Shown here in pieces: positions 9,965-19,085 of a stretch of 64,000 nt of DNA. The stretch is taken from contig WNNJ02003023.1 of the NCBI GenBank assembly GCA_012934845.2, forward strand, positions 1-64,000, given 5' to 3'. The DNA comes from Pomphorhynchus laevis. Its lineage: Eukaryota > Acanthocephala > Palaeacanthocephala > Echinorhynchida > Pomphorhynchidae. The position numbers and the translations under genes were made by a program. Positions within the stretch are counted from its first letter, which is position 1. Each line of letters begins with the position of its first letter. The notes beneath the pieces are model-generated. The model was not told the DNA's origin. It did not search any database and saw only the letters and a list, made by a program, of their open reading frames with translations.

Positions 9965-10570
9965 ATGGATGGAACACTAAAACAAATGATAAATCATACC
10001 AAATCCACTGTAAACAACACTGATAACCCCAATATACCTATTCTATCTGAGCCTAAACGACATAAACGCCGAACATTCGATCGGGATAAATGTTTTATCA
10101 TTGTAAATTTAAATGAATCACCGAGTCCAAACAGTCTCATCCGGATTAAACATGATGTTGATTCAGTAAAGCAAGTTCTTTCAACTGTTCTCCCAACAGA
10201 AATATCAGTCGAACAAAATAGACAGGTAATACACCTCTTTCGCATTGGGAAGAAACAAGATGGTACCAAACCAAGGCTTTTGAAAGTTGTTGTTGATAGC
10301 CCCGAGACTAGTAAGCAAATCATCAAGAATTCCTTTAAGTTAAGGGGCTCCAGTATCAGACTTCTACCTGACCTCAGCACTGAAGATAGAAACAGATTGA
10401 AATCGGCAAGGAAAGAGCTTCAACAAAGAATTCAAAACGGTGAAAAAAATCTAATTGTGAAAAATTTTCAAGTTGTGCGGCGAAGGGTAAATACGCGATT
10501 CAGCCTCGGAATCCGTCTAAGCGTTCCATCGACACTCTCCGCCGCACAGATTCGTGCATCCACCACGTAA
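9965..10570 (+). CDS. Lin-C ORF1 C-terminal RRM-like protein
   Basis: 201 codons from an ATG. After a basic linker (PKRHKRR) comes an RNA-binding-like fold: KCFIIVNL as the first strand, RLLKVVVDS as a later strand, then LLPDLSTEDRNRL, and a C-terminal LIVKNFQVVRRR. The same blocks appear in Lin-A, Lin-B, Lin-D and Lin-E ORF1. It should bind the element's RNA in the ribonucleoprotein particle. The true start is probably further upstream in the damaged part. Confidence 0.7.
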   Translation: MDGTLKQMINHTKSTVNNTDNPNIPILSEPKRHKRRTFDRDKCFIIVNLNESPSPNSLIRIKHDVDSVKQVLSTVLPTEISVEQNRQVIHLFRIGKKQDGTKPRLLKVVVDSPETSKQIIKNSFKLRGSSIRLLPDLSTEDRNRLKSARKELQQRIQNGEKNLIVKNFQVVRRRVNTRFSLGIRLSVPSTLSAAQIRASTT

Positions 10571-10641
10571 ACATCAATCCAATTTCAACACCAACAGAGA
10601 CACCACACGACTGCCGTTACTCTCAAAATAATATTTCCATC

Positions 10642-13398
10642 ATGTACTCTAACTGTTTAAGCATGTACAACAAATTTGACGAAATATTGTGTCTCGTTAA
10701 TTCAATGAACACAAACATCATAGCATTGAGTGAAACCTGGCTTAACAACGATATATCTGATAATGAAATCTCAATCCCAGGCTACTTTGTTATACGATCG
10801 GATCGAACCGCCTCAAAAGGAGGTGGAGTTATATTATACGTCAAGCAACCGTTAACCATCATCGAGCACAGCATTGTATCAGATGATTCATACAACGAAT
10901 ATCTGTGGGCAACAGTATCTTCTCCTGATAGACAGAAACTAAAAATCGGTTTATTTTACCGATCTCCGCGCTCCGCAACTGAAAAGATTGGCATCTCTTT
11001 ACGACATCACCTAACAAGCTTATCACCGATCATTATCCTAGGAGACTTCAATATGCCTCATGTCAATTGGGACCTATATACTTCGACACATGGTTGTGAT
11101 GTTGAATCATCCAATCTCCTTGATACGTTCAACGATCTCAATCTAACCCAGCATATTCACGAACCCACTAGAAGGAGGAAGCAATCATCTGCCATTTTAG
11201 ACCTCTGCTTATCACGAGGGGAACCCACAATTGATGAAATCTCTCTCAGCCCCCCTATTGGCCACAGTGATCATTGTGTCATTAGGCTGGCGCTTTCTGT
11301 CAGTCTCTTTAGAACAGCCCCCTCGGCAAAACCCGAATTGAATCCCTTCAAAGCGAATTTCGCAAGTATGACGCAAGCTATTCGAAACATTCAATGGCCT
11401 AATCCATATGAAATTGGCATCGATCAGTGCTGGGAAAATTTCAAATCTACTTTGATCAATGCTCTAAATTACTTCTCCCCTTTAAAACGTCAGCGCACAT
11501 CCCACAAAACTCCCATTTGGTTTGACTCGCAGATTAAACAAATGATTAAGACAAGAGACAAAATTTACAAAAAATTTAAAGAACAGAATTGTTCTTGGAT
11601 CGATTACAAGGAATTACGAAATCAAGTTACGGCACTCAAACGTCAGAAACGCAGGTGCTTCGTTTCCAATCTTTGTCGATCATCAAAAAGATTTCCCAGT
11701 AAATTGTTTAAACATATCAGCTCATTAAAATCAACTACGTCTGAGATTAACTCTATATTTATGGAAACCGGTGAGCTCACATCTGATGACAAAGCAATTG
11801 CCAATATTTTCCTAGATCAATTCACGCTAGAGAGTCCTACCTGTCAGTATTGCCCCAGATTCTCCACAGCTCAATATCCGTCTTACGAATTTACTCCATT
11901 TGATAAATTTGAGGTTCTTAACGAACTTCTAAAGCTACCACGATCAATTGCGGCAGGACCAGACAATATTCCTCCAATTCTTCTTCGGGAACTTGCACCA
12001 GAAATATATGAACCTTTACACACCATATTTGATTTCTCCTTGTCAACAGGCTGTATACCATCAGATTGGAAATGTTCTATAATCCGACCTCTCTACAAAA
12101 AAGGCGACCGTAATCTAGCAAGCAACTATCGGCCCATAAGCCTTACCTGCGTTGCTTGTAAAGTGCTAGAGAAACTGCTTTTTAAACGAATCATCGGGCA
12201 CCTAGAAGATAACCAAGTACTCTGCGACAACCAGCATGGTTTCCGCCCAGGAAGATCTGCTGTCACAAACCTCATACTTGTGAGGAGTGATTGGACCAGA
12301 TATGCCGAGGCTGGAGTTAGTGTTGATGTCTTGTTTTTCGACCTCAGCAAAGCATTTGATCGGATATACTATGATGTCCTCCTTATTACGCTGGAACATT
12401 ACGGCATCAGAGGAACCCTCCTTAATTGGATTAACTCCTTCCTTAGAAATCGGAAGATTACTGTATTAGCTAATAAACAAATGTCAAAAACAAGAAATCC
12501 TGGACGCGGTGTTCCTCAGGGATCGGTACTCAGTCCATTGCTCTTCATTATTTACATCAACGAGCTTACTACAGCTATTTCGAGTCCATGTGGTTTATAT
12601 GCCGACGACTTGAAAATTTGGCGACCAATAATCGATAGCCGAGATCCAATGATACTCCAGAGAGACATTGATAATATTAAGGTATGGTGTAATCAACGGG
12701 GACTGGTATTAAACCCCGATAAGTCAAAACATATGCGTATCGGACATCTACACATCAATTCATCATATACCATTGACGGAAGAGAAATTGAAACAGTTCT
12801 CCAATTTCAAGACCTTGGAGTGATCGTAAATAGAAGCTTATCGACCATCCCACATACCAGTCACACAGTTGCTAAATGCCGTCGAATTTTAGGACTTATT
12901 AGAAGGACCATTGGCCAGCTTGACGCATCCAGTTTTAAGTTAATTTACAATGCTTATGTCTTATCTTTAATGAGATACGCTTCACCTGCCTGTCACCCTC
13001 AAACTACGACAGAGATGAACATGTACGAATCCATATTACGCAAGGCCACACATCTTGTACCCAGCCAACGCAAGCTCTCATTCATTTTTCGACTTCACGC
13101 ACTTGGTGTGACCACAGTGAAGAAATCTTTAAAGTCATCTGATTTAATGTTTGTGTGGACAGCGCTTAATGTTCAAAAAGGGCAGAGGGAACATGTTTGT
13201 CACAAACTGTTCGAACTTCGAAATTCAAACAGATTGAGGGGACATCTCCTCACGTTAAAGACCCACATTCGTCCACGAAGAAGATTTAACACAATTGTCA
13301 ACCGAACGTGGAAAAGCTGGAATAAGCTACCAAGTCAAGTGGTTTCGGCCTCCAGTATTTTGTCCTTCAAGAGAAATCTGAAGAATGTACTAACTTAA
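10642..13398 (+). CDS. Lin-C ORF2: APE endonuclease and reverse transcriptase
   Basis: 918 codons without a stop. The APE-type endonuclease shows SNCLSM, LSETWL, LGDFNMPHVNW (about 133) and GHSDHC. The reverse transcriptase shows SNYRPISLTCV, GFRPGRSA, FFDLSKAFDR (about 568), RGVPQGSVLSPLLF (about 623) and catalytic LYADDLKIW (about 652). The C-terminal domain ends WNKLPSQVVSAS, the usual CR1-group ending. The frame is also open upstream of the ATG, so translation may begin earlier. All catalytic residues I can check are present. Confidence 0.88.
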   Translation: MYSNCLSMYNKFDEILCLVNSMNTNIIALSETWLNNDISDNEISIPGYFVIRSDRTASKGGGVILYVKQPLTIIEHSIVSDDSYNEYLWATVSSPDRQKLKIGLFYRSPRSATEKIGISLRHHLTSLSPIIILGDFNMPHVNWDLYTSTHGCDVESSNLLDTFNDLNLTQHIHEPTRRRKQSSAILDLCLSRGEPTIDEISLSPPIGHSDHCVIRLALSVSLFRTAPSAKPELNPFKANFASMTQAIRNIQWPNPYEIGIDQCWENFKSTLINALNYFSPLKRQRTSHKTPIWFDSQIKQMIKTRDKIYKKFKEQNCSWIDYKELRNQVTALKRQKRRCFVSNLCRSSKRFPSKLFKHISSLKSTTSEINSIFMETGELTSDDKAIANIFLDQFTLESPTCQYCPRFSTAQYPSYEFTPFDKFEVLNELLKLPRSIAAGPDNIPPILLRELAPEIYEPLHTIFDFSLSTGCIPSDWKCSIIRPLYKKGDRNLASNYRPISLTCVACKVLEKLLFKRIIGHLEDNQVLCDNQHGFRPGRSAVTNLILVRSDWTRYAEAGVSVDVLFFDLSKAFDRIYYDVLLITLEHYGIRGTLLNWINSFLRNRKITVLANKQMSKTRNPGRGVPQGSVLSPLLFIIYINELTTAISSPCGLYADDLKIWRPIIDSRDPMILQRDIDNIKVWCNQRGLVLNPDKSKHMRIGHLHINSSYTIDGREIETVLQFQDLGVIVNRSLSTIPHTSHTVAKCRRILGLIRRTIGQLDASSFKLIYNAYVLSLMRYASPACHPQTTTEMNMYESILRKATHLVPSQRKLSFIFRLHALGVTTVKKSLKSSDLMFVWTALNVQKGQREHVCHKLFELRNSNRLRGHLLTLKTHIRPRRRFNTIVNRTWKSWNKLPSQVVSASSILSFKRNLKNVLT

Positions 13399-13596
13399 AA
13401 CAATCGGATTTTCATTGATATATTTTTTTAACCCTGTACCCAGCCTGTACGAGCTCTACGCTCTTTTGCTGCTGTTGTATTTAATTTTTTTTTTTTTTTT
13501 ACAACAAAATGTTTATTTATTTCCAAATTTATTTATTGCTGTTGTATTAATTTTTTTTTTTTTTTTTAAGAGAGAATAATTTTTTTATAAGAACTC

Positions 13597-13640
13597 CAAA
13601 ATGTACAAACAAACACAAAAGTGTTTGTTTGTACATTTTG
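13597..13640. repeat. Perfect 20-bp inverted repeat, 4-nt loop
   Basis: Left arm 13597-13616 and right arm 13621-13640 are exact reverse complements, separated by AAAA. It lies in T-rich sequence between the Lin-C tail and Rle-e. A perfect arm of this length outside a terminator context is best explained as a snap-back duplication; no function is evident. Confidence 0.9.
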
Positions 13641-13643
13641 CAT

Positions 13644-13678
13644 ATTATTAAATACAACACGCTGTTGTATTTAATAAT
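13644..13678. repeat. Perfect 16-bp inverted repeat, 3-nt loop
   Basis: ATTATTAAATACAACA (13644-13659) and its reverse complement (13663-13678) flank CGC. The right arm is the TGTTGTATTTAAT tail string of Lin-C, so the left arm looks like an inverted copy of that tail. It abuts the preceding 20-bp palindrome. Confidence 0.9.
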
Positions 13679-13691
13679 AATAATAATAATT

Positions 13692-14053
13692 TTTTTTTTT
13701 CGAAGAGAAGATTTATTCAAGAAAAAAAAGAAGTAAAATGTTCTACAAACTAGAAAAGTTTCTTGCACTGTCAAGCACATTGTCCCGACATATTACTCAA
13801 CGGAGTGCAGCGGACTTGTAATGATGCTGCTCTTGCTAGCGCTAGTCCCGTTTTGATCCTCAAATCACGCATTTTTTTTTTTGAAGAGAAGATTTATTCA
13901 AGAAAAAAAAGAAGTAAAATGTTCTACAAACTAGAAAAGTTTCTTGCACTGTCAAGCACATTGTCCCGACATATTACTCAACGGAGTGCAGCGGACTTGT
14001 AATGATGCTGCTCTTGCTAGCGCTAGTCCCGTTTTGATCCTCAAATCACGCAT
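13692..14053. repeat. 181-bp tandem duplication of the Rle-e 3' end
   Basis: 13692-13872 and 13873-14053 are the same sequence; beyond the T-run I found one difference (C at 13701, T at 13882). The second unit is the real 3' end of Rle-e, including the last 34 codons. The outer unit is a 5'-truncated duplicate joined exactly at the A-tract. This could be RT template jumping, a second very short insertion into the first A-tail, or unequal exchange. Near identity means it is recent. Confidence 0.9.
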
Positions 14054-16933
14054 GCATTCGTTGTATGGCCGAGTAGATTTTATAGATTGACGCCTGCATA
14101 TTTGTCGTAGCACCTTTGAAGCTATTTCACCAGCTCCACCGTTAGCTGCAAAAATTATAGGAAAAAAACAAGCTCTTTCAAATCGTGATATACGTTCACC
14201 GTATTTTCCGATTTTCCTTTGTTCGTGGTAGTGAAAGTGATTTTGTGGCATTGATGTTGAGTAGGACGAAGCAAGGTGATTGTAAACGCAAATGTCCAAT
14301 AGGGACCGCTCCGAAATACTAAACAACCCATAGCAAGAAATATCTACTCTAGCGTTATGTTCCCTGGCTGTCGAATTTGTTGCGAATGTTACTCCGTCTG
14401 GAAGCGGTTGCAGTGTAGGTTCAAGAGAAACGGGGTCGCAAATCCCTTTTAGCTCTTTTGCAATTAGATCCCGAAGGAAGTTGTGTCGTATTATTGGCAT
14501 ACCACCGACCTTACATGAAAGAGAGTGACGGAGCTCAAACTTTGAACCGCATAAACATTGATCTGGTTGTTTCGGAGGCGTCCAACCATATCTTGTCGCT
14601 AGAGCGTCTTGAAATTGGAGCTTTGAGAGTCGATAACCATATGCTTCCATCGGTTTTGCAGACAACCATGTTGACGCACCACACGTAGCAGCAAATTTTA
14701 AAGCTTTTATAATATTGCTATCTTCCAATGTTTGTAATTTAATATTCCAAAAATTATTTCGTTGATTGTGAATATCCAAAGCGATTTGTTGCTGCTGTTG
14801 GGCCAACAAGGGGCCAAATGATACATTGATCAGCGGTTGACACATTCGGCGCGAATTTTCGAATTCCAGATCAGATCCATCTTGAGGCAGAAAAATTCCC
14901 AAACCACCATACCGCAAAGGGATATTTAATATTGTTTTAAATCGATCTATATCGACGACGCCAGTTATCTTGGGAACAAGGCAGGATACTATGATTTTCG
15001 ACAAGTTTGCGAATGCTTCTGAATAGACATGTATAGTTCGTTGTATGAAGTTCCAGCTGTGTTGTAGTGCTTGAGTCAGAGCGACGTAAGCCAAGTGAGG
15101 ATCTTCGTCGGCTACTAGTATCAACCTCTCTATGCAAGTAGACCATTCATCTATTTTCCTTTTTATAAACATATTTGTATATGATTTTGTACCAATAGCT
15201 GAACCCAGTATCTCAATTCCATCAGTATTAATGCATAGGTTAGATTCTACGAAAATCGACCGGGCAACGCTAAGTATCTTATCGTGTACCAACATTCGGC
15301 ACTTTTCTTCATTAAGATAAAATCCAAAATCAGGACCGACTCGACGCACAGTATCCCAAATCGTCTTAAGGTCCTTCACACTTCCGATAATGTTAGAGTC
15401 ATCCGCATACCAGCGATGTACAGTATTCGGGGCAGCCTTTGAAAGAACATTAATCAAGGGAAGAGACGCCGCGGCAAACGCAATCATGGAAAGCGGGTCA
15501 CCTTGAGTGAATCCCTCTGATGATTCTAAAAAATCATTGTCGACAGTCAGTATATTAGGGCATTTGTAGATATTTCGTAGTATAGTGGATAAAGAAGGAC
15601 ATATGAACTCTACATTGTTCAAAGTGACTAAACGATTTATGCGATTAAAAGCGTTGGATGCATCTAGTTGTAATATGCACAAGTCATCGCTACTATCAAA
15701 GAGTTCTCTTGTGGAATGAATTGCCATCTCAATACCACATCGTTGGCCAGAGCATAATTGAACACAACCAGCCACTTTCTGGATATCTTCCGAAATTCTT
15801 TTCGCCACAACTTTGCCTACTATTCTTCGAGAGACTTCACCTACTCCAATCGGTCGTACTCCTGGATTTTTATCTAATGGAATTAGACGGCTTACTGTAA
15901 AGGCCTCAATGTCGCCGGGATTCAATTCGATGGTCGCTATAGTTATTGCGAAGTTGGCTAAGGATTCAGCAAGCCCATTAGAACTTTGACCAAAAGAGCA
16001 TATCATACTCTTCCATGAAGATGCATTTACTCCAGAAGGCCCTGCTGCACCACGTGTAGATCTAGCGGCAGAACGAATATCTTCAGCATCTATTTTTAGG
16101 AAGCGAACAGGATGATGATCAGCAATGTTATCCAGTGGAGCTCTGAGTAAGACGTGTTTATTCGCAGGAATTGAATCAGGATGTAATTCCAACAATTTCT
16201 CCTTTACTGATTGACCGCTTGGCAAAGTGTCTTTAAGTCTGAACACCTGGTGCGATTTATTGGGATCTTTTAGTACTTGAATTGCGGCGTGTGTTTTTCC
16301 CGTTGTTAACAGTTTACTAAATAAGTTTATCCAGTTTTGATTCTTTTTTATTATTGGTAAACGATCGCGTGCCTCAGATTGAAGAATTCTTCCCTCAACT
16401 AGTAGTTCGGATATTCGGTTCTCTTTCCAGAGTAATATTCGTCTTGTAAGTATTGATCTTATTGCGCTAGTCTTCCTTGTTGTTGTTTTTTGAAGCATAA
16501 GTTGACATATAACGGTTATCTTCATCAGGAGATACCTCATTTTAGAGTGATCAGAGTTAATGGCGGAGTAACATTCCGATAGTATGTCTATGAAACTTGA
16601 ACTTGTGTTGCATTTTGGTAAGTTGAACAAGTTGGGTATCCACTTTACAACTTCATAGTATGTAGATTCAATGATCGATGCGTGCTGCGATATGTTATTT
16701 GATGTTTCGATTATGTTTGTGTTAACCGATCCATTACAAGTTGAATTATCGATTAAACATGATTGTTTAACCACATTGTCAACTACATACAGAGAAGCGG
16801 TATTTCCACAATTTCGTGCTGAACAGTTGACGCAAGGTTGTTTTAGACGGGCACATTTGCATGACTTACAAACAGCAGCTTGACCGTTGCAGGAACAACA
16901 TTTTGAAATACCTGCAGGAATTCCTTTCGGCAT
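13952..16933 (-). CDS. Rle-e ORF: CXC-like finger, reverse transcriptase, restriction-like endonuclease
   Basis: 993 codons from an ATG. Cysteines at residues 12, 13, 15, 22, 25, 27, 34, 37 and 42 match Rle-b exactly. Then come AAGPSGVNASS, LDKNPGVRPIGVGEVSRRI, motif A LDASNAFNRINR, motif B GFTQGDPLSM, catalytic RWYADDSNIIG (about 509), the finger CLCGSKFELRHSLSC, RHNFLRD, EPTLQP, ARVDISC and LLDICVYN. A run of five glutamines (LLAQQQQQ) marks the point where the Rle-d fragment breaks off. No defects seen; a candidate for recent activity. Confidence 0.88.
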   Translation of the reverse strand: MPKGIPAGISKCCSCNGQAAVCKSCKCARLKQPCVNCSARNCGNTASLYVVDNVVKQSCLIDNSTCNGSVNTNIIETSNNISQHASIIESTYYEVVKWIPNLFNLPKCNTSSSFIDILSECYSAINSDHSKMRYLLMKITVICQLMLQKTTTRKTSAIRSILTRRILLWKENRISELLVEGRILQSEARDRLPIIKKNQNWINLFSKLLTTGKTHAAIQVLKDPNKSHQVFRLKDTLPSGQSVKEKLLELHPDSIPANKHVLLRAPLDNIADHHPVRFLKIDAEDIRSAARSTRGAAGPSGVNASSWKSMICSFGQSSNGLAESLANFAITIATIELNPGDIEAFTVSRLIPLDKNPGVRPIGVGEVSRRIVGKVVAKRISEDIQKVAGCVQLCSGQRCGIEMAIHSTRELFDSSDDLCILQLDASNAFNRINRLVTLNNVEFICPSLSTILRNIYKCPNILTVDNDFLESSEGFTQGDPLSMIAFAAASLPLINVLSKAAPNTVHRWYADDSNIIGSVKDLKTIWDTVRRVGPDFGFYLNEEKCRMLVHDKILSVARSIFVESNLCINTDGIEILGSAIGTKSYTNMFIKRKIDEWSTCIERLILVADEDPHLAYVALTQALQHSWNFIQRTIHVYSEAFANLSKIIVSCLVPKITGVVDIDRFKTILNIPLRYGGLGIFLPQDGSDLEFENSRRMCQPLINVSFGPLLAQQQQQIALDIHNQRNNFWNIKLQTLEDSNIIKALKFAATCGASTWLSAKPMEAYGYRLSKLQFQDALATRYGWTPPKQPDQCLCGSKFELRHSLSCKVGGMPIIRHNFLRDLIAKELKGICDPVSLEPTLQPLPDGVTFATNSTAREHNARVDISCYGLFSISERSLLDICVYNHLASSYSTSMPQNHFHYHEQRKIGKYGERISRFERACFFPIIFAANGGAGEIASKVLRQICRRQSIKSTRPYNECMRDLRIKTGLALARAASLQVRCTPLSNMSGQCA

Positions 16934-16976
16934 AATTTGTGTTGGAAATCTGTGTATGTTATTACCTTTTTAAGGT

Positions 16977-17043
16977 GATAATAATAATAATAATCTTGTA
17001 ATCGAATTTATCTTGTAATCGAATTTATCTTGTAATCGAATTT
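16977..17043. repeat. TAA microsatellite and 17-bp tandem triplet
   Basis: TAA repeats at 16977-16993 form the 5' border of Rle-e. They run into three perfect copies of ATCTTGTAATCGAATTT (16993-17009, 17010-17026, 17027-17043). The 17-mer has no homology that I recognise. Confidence 0.85.
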
Positions 17044-17104
17044 ATTGTAAGAGTTTCAATAACCAAGACTTCTATTATTATTATATGTTATATTATATAT
17101 TATT

Positions 17105-18658
17105 GTTACATCAACCAATTCTGGTACGCGGATGATGGCAATTTAATCGGCGAACCTGTGCAAATTTACAAGGCTTTCAAATTCTTGTGTGACTACGGCC
17201 GTGCTTTCGGATTTCATGTCAACAGCAACAAATGCGTTCTACTAACTAGTCCCGAAAATGCAGATAGTACCCGCAAACTTTTTAATGAAACGGGAATCGA
17301 CATTGTTGTCGATGGCACGTTAGTACTCGGTGCTCCTATTGGAACAGATGATTATATAAATAAAACTACGGAACAAAAGATCTCTAATTATTGCTCATTA
17401 GTAAATCGTCTTGCTGACGTGGGTATTCTTGATTTGCAGATAAGCTATACTAGTATGACCAGATCGCTTCAGCATAAATGGATTCACTTGCAAAGAACCA
17501 CAAACTGTTCAATTGGTAGTTTCGATGATCTCTATGACACCATTCAGAAGCGTTTTGATAAGCTTTTTAATTTGAAATTGCCTGACGACGATTATTTATG
17601 GCCGTTATTTTCCCTTCCGATAAGACTAGGTGGTCTAGGTATTGCTGACCCACGTTTTACTGCGATAGAAGAGTTTAAAAGCTCAAAAGATATATGCACT
17701 CCTTATTTAAATGGCTTATACGGTGTGGACTTAAGGACTGAACAATCCAAACGCATTGCCCTTATAGGCACTTCAAAGATTGATATTCAAAAGTCATTGC
17801 TTAGAGATCGAGTAGCTAATGTTGGTGACAATTTGTTACGTATTATGGAACATCTACAAGTCAAAGGTGCCTCGTCATGGCTCTCCACATATCCTACGAG
17901 TGATCGTTGGACTCGAGTTAGCAATGTAGAATTTCGTGACGCACTTGCAGCTCGATATCATAGACTACCACTAGACGCGCCCTCTCATTGCCCCTGCGGT
18001 GAACATAATTCTCTGGCTCACTCACTTACCTGTCCCACCGGAGGTCATCCATCGATAAGACATGATTCAATTCGTGATATATTTTCTAAAACCTTGACAG
18101 AAATATGTGATAATGTGCAAAAAGAGCCAACACTACTGCCAGTAAATTCTAGTATTCATTTCGAGTGCATATCTACATCTCGCGCTCATGATGCACGTTT
18201 GGATATCGCCTGCTGTGGTTTTTATGGAAGTCGTTCGGAGCGAACTTTATTTGATACTTGCGTTTTTAACGTTTTCGCTCCGTCCAACCTTTCGAAATCC
18301 GCTGGGGCTGCTTTTACATATCACGAAACACGTAAATTCGCTAAGTATCAAGAGAGAGTAACTGCCATAGAGAGGGCGAATTTCGCACCTATCGTGTTAT
18401 CATGTTTCGGTGGAGCAGTAAAATCATCTGCACAATTAATTCAGAGAATTGCACAGAAGATGGCAATAAAAAACAATCATTCCTACTCAGAAGAATTGAC
18501 AAAATTACGGTCAAAGATTGGAATTCAGTTGGCTCGTTCAATTTCGATGTGTATTCGCGGTCCTCGTTCTGCTCGACATCGACCTGCAAACTCAATGAAC
18601 TAAAATTTATAGTATAACTATATTTGTTTGTTTTTTTTTTCAAAAAAAATCAATTATT

Positions 18659-18689
<31 letters not shown>

Positions 18690-18715
18690 ATAATAATAAT
18701 AATAACAGTTTACTA
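17105..18715 (+). mobile_element. Rle-f: 5'-truncated RLE-class LINE
   Basis: The copy begins just before the YADD motif and continues to the 3' end: a short 3' UTR, a long A-run (about 18660-18682) and TAA repeats (to about 18707). The TAA strand orientation is opposite to that behind Rle-a, b, c and e, so this insertion entered the microsatellite the other way round. Confidence 0.82.
17119..18603 (+). CDS. Rle-f C-terminal half: end of RT and restriction-like endonuclease
   Basis: Reading starts FWYADDGNLIGEP, the RT catalytic motif; nothing upstream belongs to the protein. It continues without a stop through QHKWIHLQRT, the finger CPCGEHNSLAHSLTC, RHDSIRD, EPTLLPV, ARLDIACC and LFDTCVFN, and ends IRGPRSARHRPANS. 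It is close in sequence to Rle-b but a separate subfamily. A clean frame in a truncated copy suggests a fairly young insertion. Confidence 0.82.
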   Translation, partial: FWYADDGNLIGEPVQIYKAFKFLCDYGRAFGFHVNSNKCVLLTSPENADSTRKLFNETGIDIVVDGTLVLGAPIGTDDYINKTTEQKISNYCSLVNRLADVGILDLQISYTSMTRSLQHKWIHLQRTTNCSIGSFDDLYDTIQKRFDKLFNLKLPDDDYLWPLFSLPIRLGGLGIADPRFTAIEEFKSSKDICTPYLNGLYGVDLRTEQSKRIALIGTSKIDIQKSLLRDRVANVGDNLLRIMEHLQVKGASSWLSTYPTSDRWTRVSNVEFRDALAARYHRLPLDAPSHCPCGEHNSLAHSLTCPTGGHPSIRHDSIRDIFSKTLTEICDNVQKEPTLLPVNSSIHFECISTSRAHDARLDIACCGFYGSRSERTLFDTCVFNVFAPSNLSKSAGAAFTYHETRKFAKYQERVTAIERANFAPIVLSCFGGAVKSSAQLIQRIAQKMAIKNNHSYSEELTKLRSKIGIQLARSISMCIRGPRSARHRPANSMN

Positions 18716-18992
18716 CTTCTCGTATATCATCTGAAGAGAATGGCAAATTCTTCGCTTTGGCTTCGACATCATGCCACAAATCTTGTATGTCCAGGATGAT
18801 AAAGCGAACCGTGTAATTTTAAGTCAATTTGAGAAGTCGTTACTCCTAAGCATGCCAGTTGTGATAAAGCGTCCGCTGCTACATTGTCAATGCTGGGACA
18901 ATTAATAATCTTAAAGCGAAATTGTGATAACTCTACTCGCCAGCGTTCGATTTTTTCATTTTTGATCATATTCGAATATGAAAACATCATCG
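18716..18992 (-). mobile_element. Ty3/gypsy-type LTR retrotransposon fossil (RNase H/linker piece)
   Basis: A short remnant of a pol gene on the reverse strand, with the block ERWRVELSQFRFKI, VAADALSQLAC and LHGSLYHPGHTRF, which is typical of the RNase H to integrase linker of Ty3/gypsy elements. No LTR, gag or envelope part is visible nearby. It is a broken fossil and is cut off by the Lin-B tail on its right and the Rle-f tail on its left. Confidence 0.75.
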
Positions 18993-19085
18993 TTCACACC
19001 TTCTCGACACCTGATTCAGTCTTGTTTTGTTGTGGTCATGTAAGCGTGCGCTGGCACGCATTTGCCACGTTAAAATAAATCCTTT
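18993..19085 (+). mobile_element. Lin-B tail, severely 5'-truncated
   Basis: About 90 bp equal to the last codons and 3' UTR of Lin-B: TTCACACCTTCTCGACACC, then the hairpin GCGTGC (19044-19049) with GCACGC (19054-19059), ATTTGCCACGTTAAAATAAA and a T-rich end. It is inserted against the gypsy fossil. Confidence 0.82.

Larger units (their letters stand above)
9440..13500 (+). mobile_element. Lin-C: CR1-group LINE, nearly complete
   Basis: Contains a damaged ORF1 5' part, an intact ORF1 C-terminal part, an intact ORF2 and a 3' UTR. The 3' end holds a short hairpin GAGC (13451-13454) with GCTC (13460-13463), then a TGCTGTTGTATTTAA string and a T-rich stretch. The string GCTGTTGTATTTAA, or close to it, recurs at about 13533 and 13661, the last one running into a TAA repeat. 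The left border is uncertain; 9276-9440 could be its 5' UTR. Confidence 0.75.
13692..16980 (-). mobile_element. Rle-e: full-length RLE-class LINE, reverse strand
   Basis: Complete copy with short 5' UTR, a 993-codon ORF and 3' UTR. On its sense strand the A-run is followed by ATT repeats (plus-strand 13671-13690), and ATT repeats also precede its 5' end (plus-strand 16977-16993). It therefore lies inside a TAA/TTA microsatellite, the pattern described for Dong-type LINEs. The 3' end is duplicated. Confidence 0.85.

Noticed and set aside
13547-13780. ORFs of about 77-79 codons around the palindromes
   Set aside because: They consist of poly-lysine or poly-isoleucine readings of T-runs and duplicated LINE tail.
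16977-17043. CRISPR-like array at the 17-bp triplet
   Set aside because: The units are directly adjacent without spacers and lie in a eukaryotic microsatellite.
18716-18992. A host zinc-finger or retroviral gene
   Set aside because: It is a single short Ty3/gypsy pol remnant with no other parts of an element nearby.
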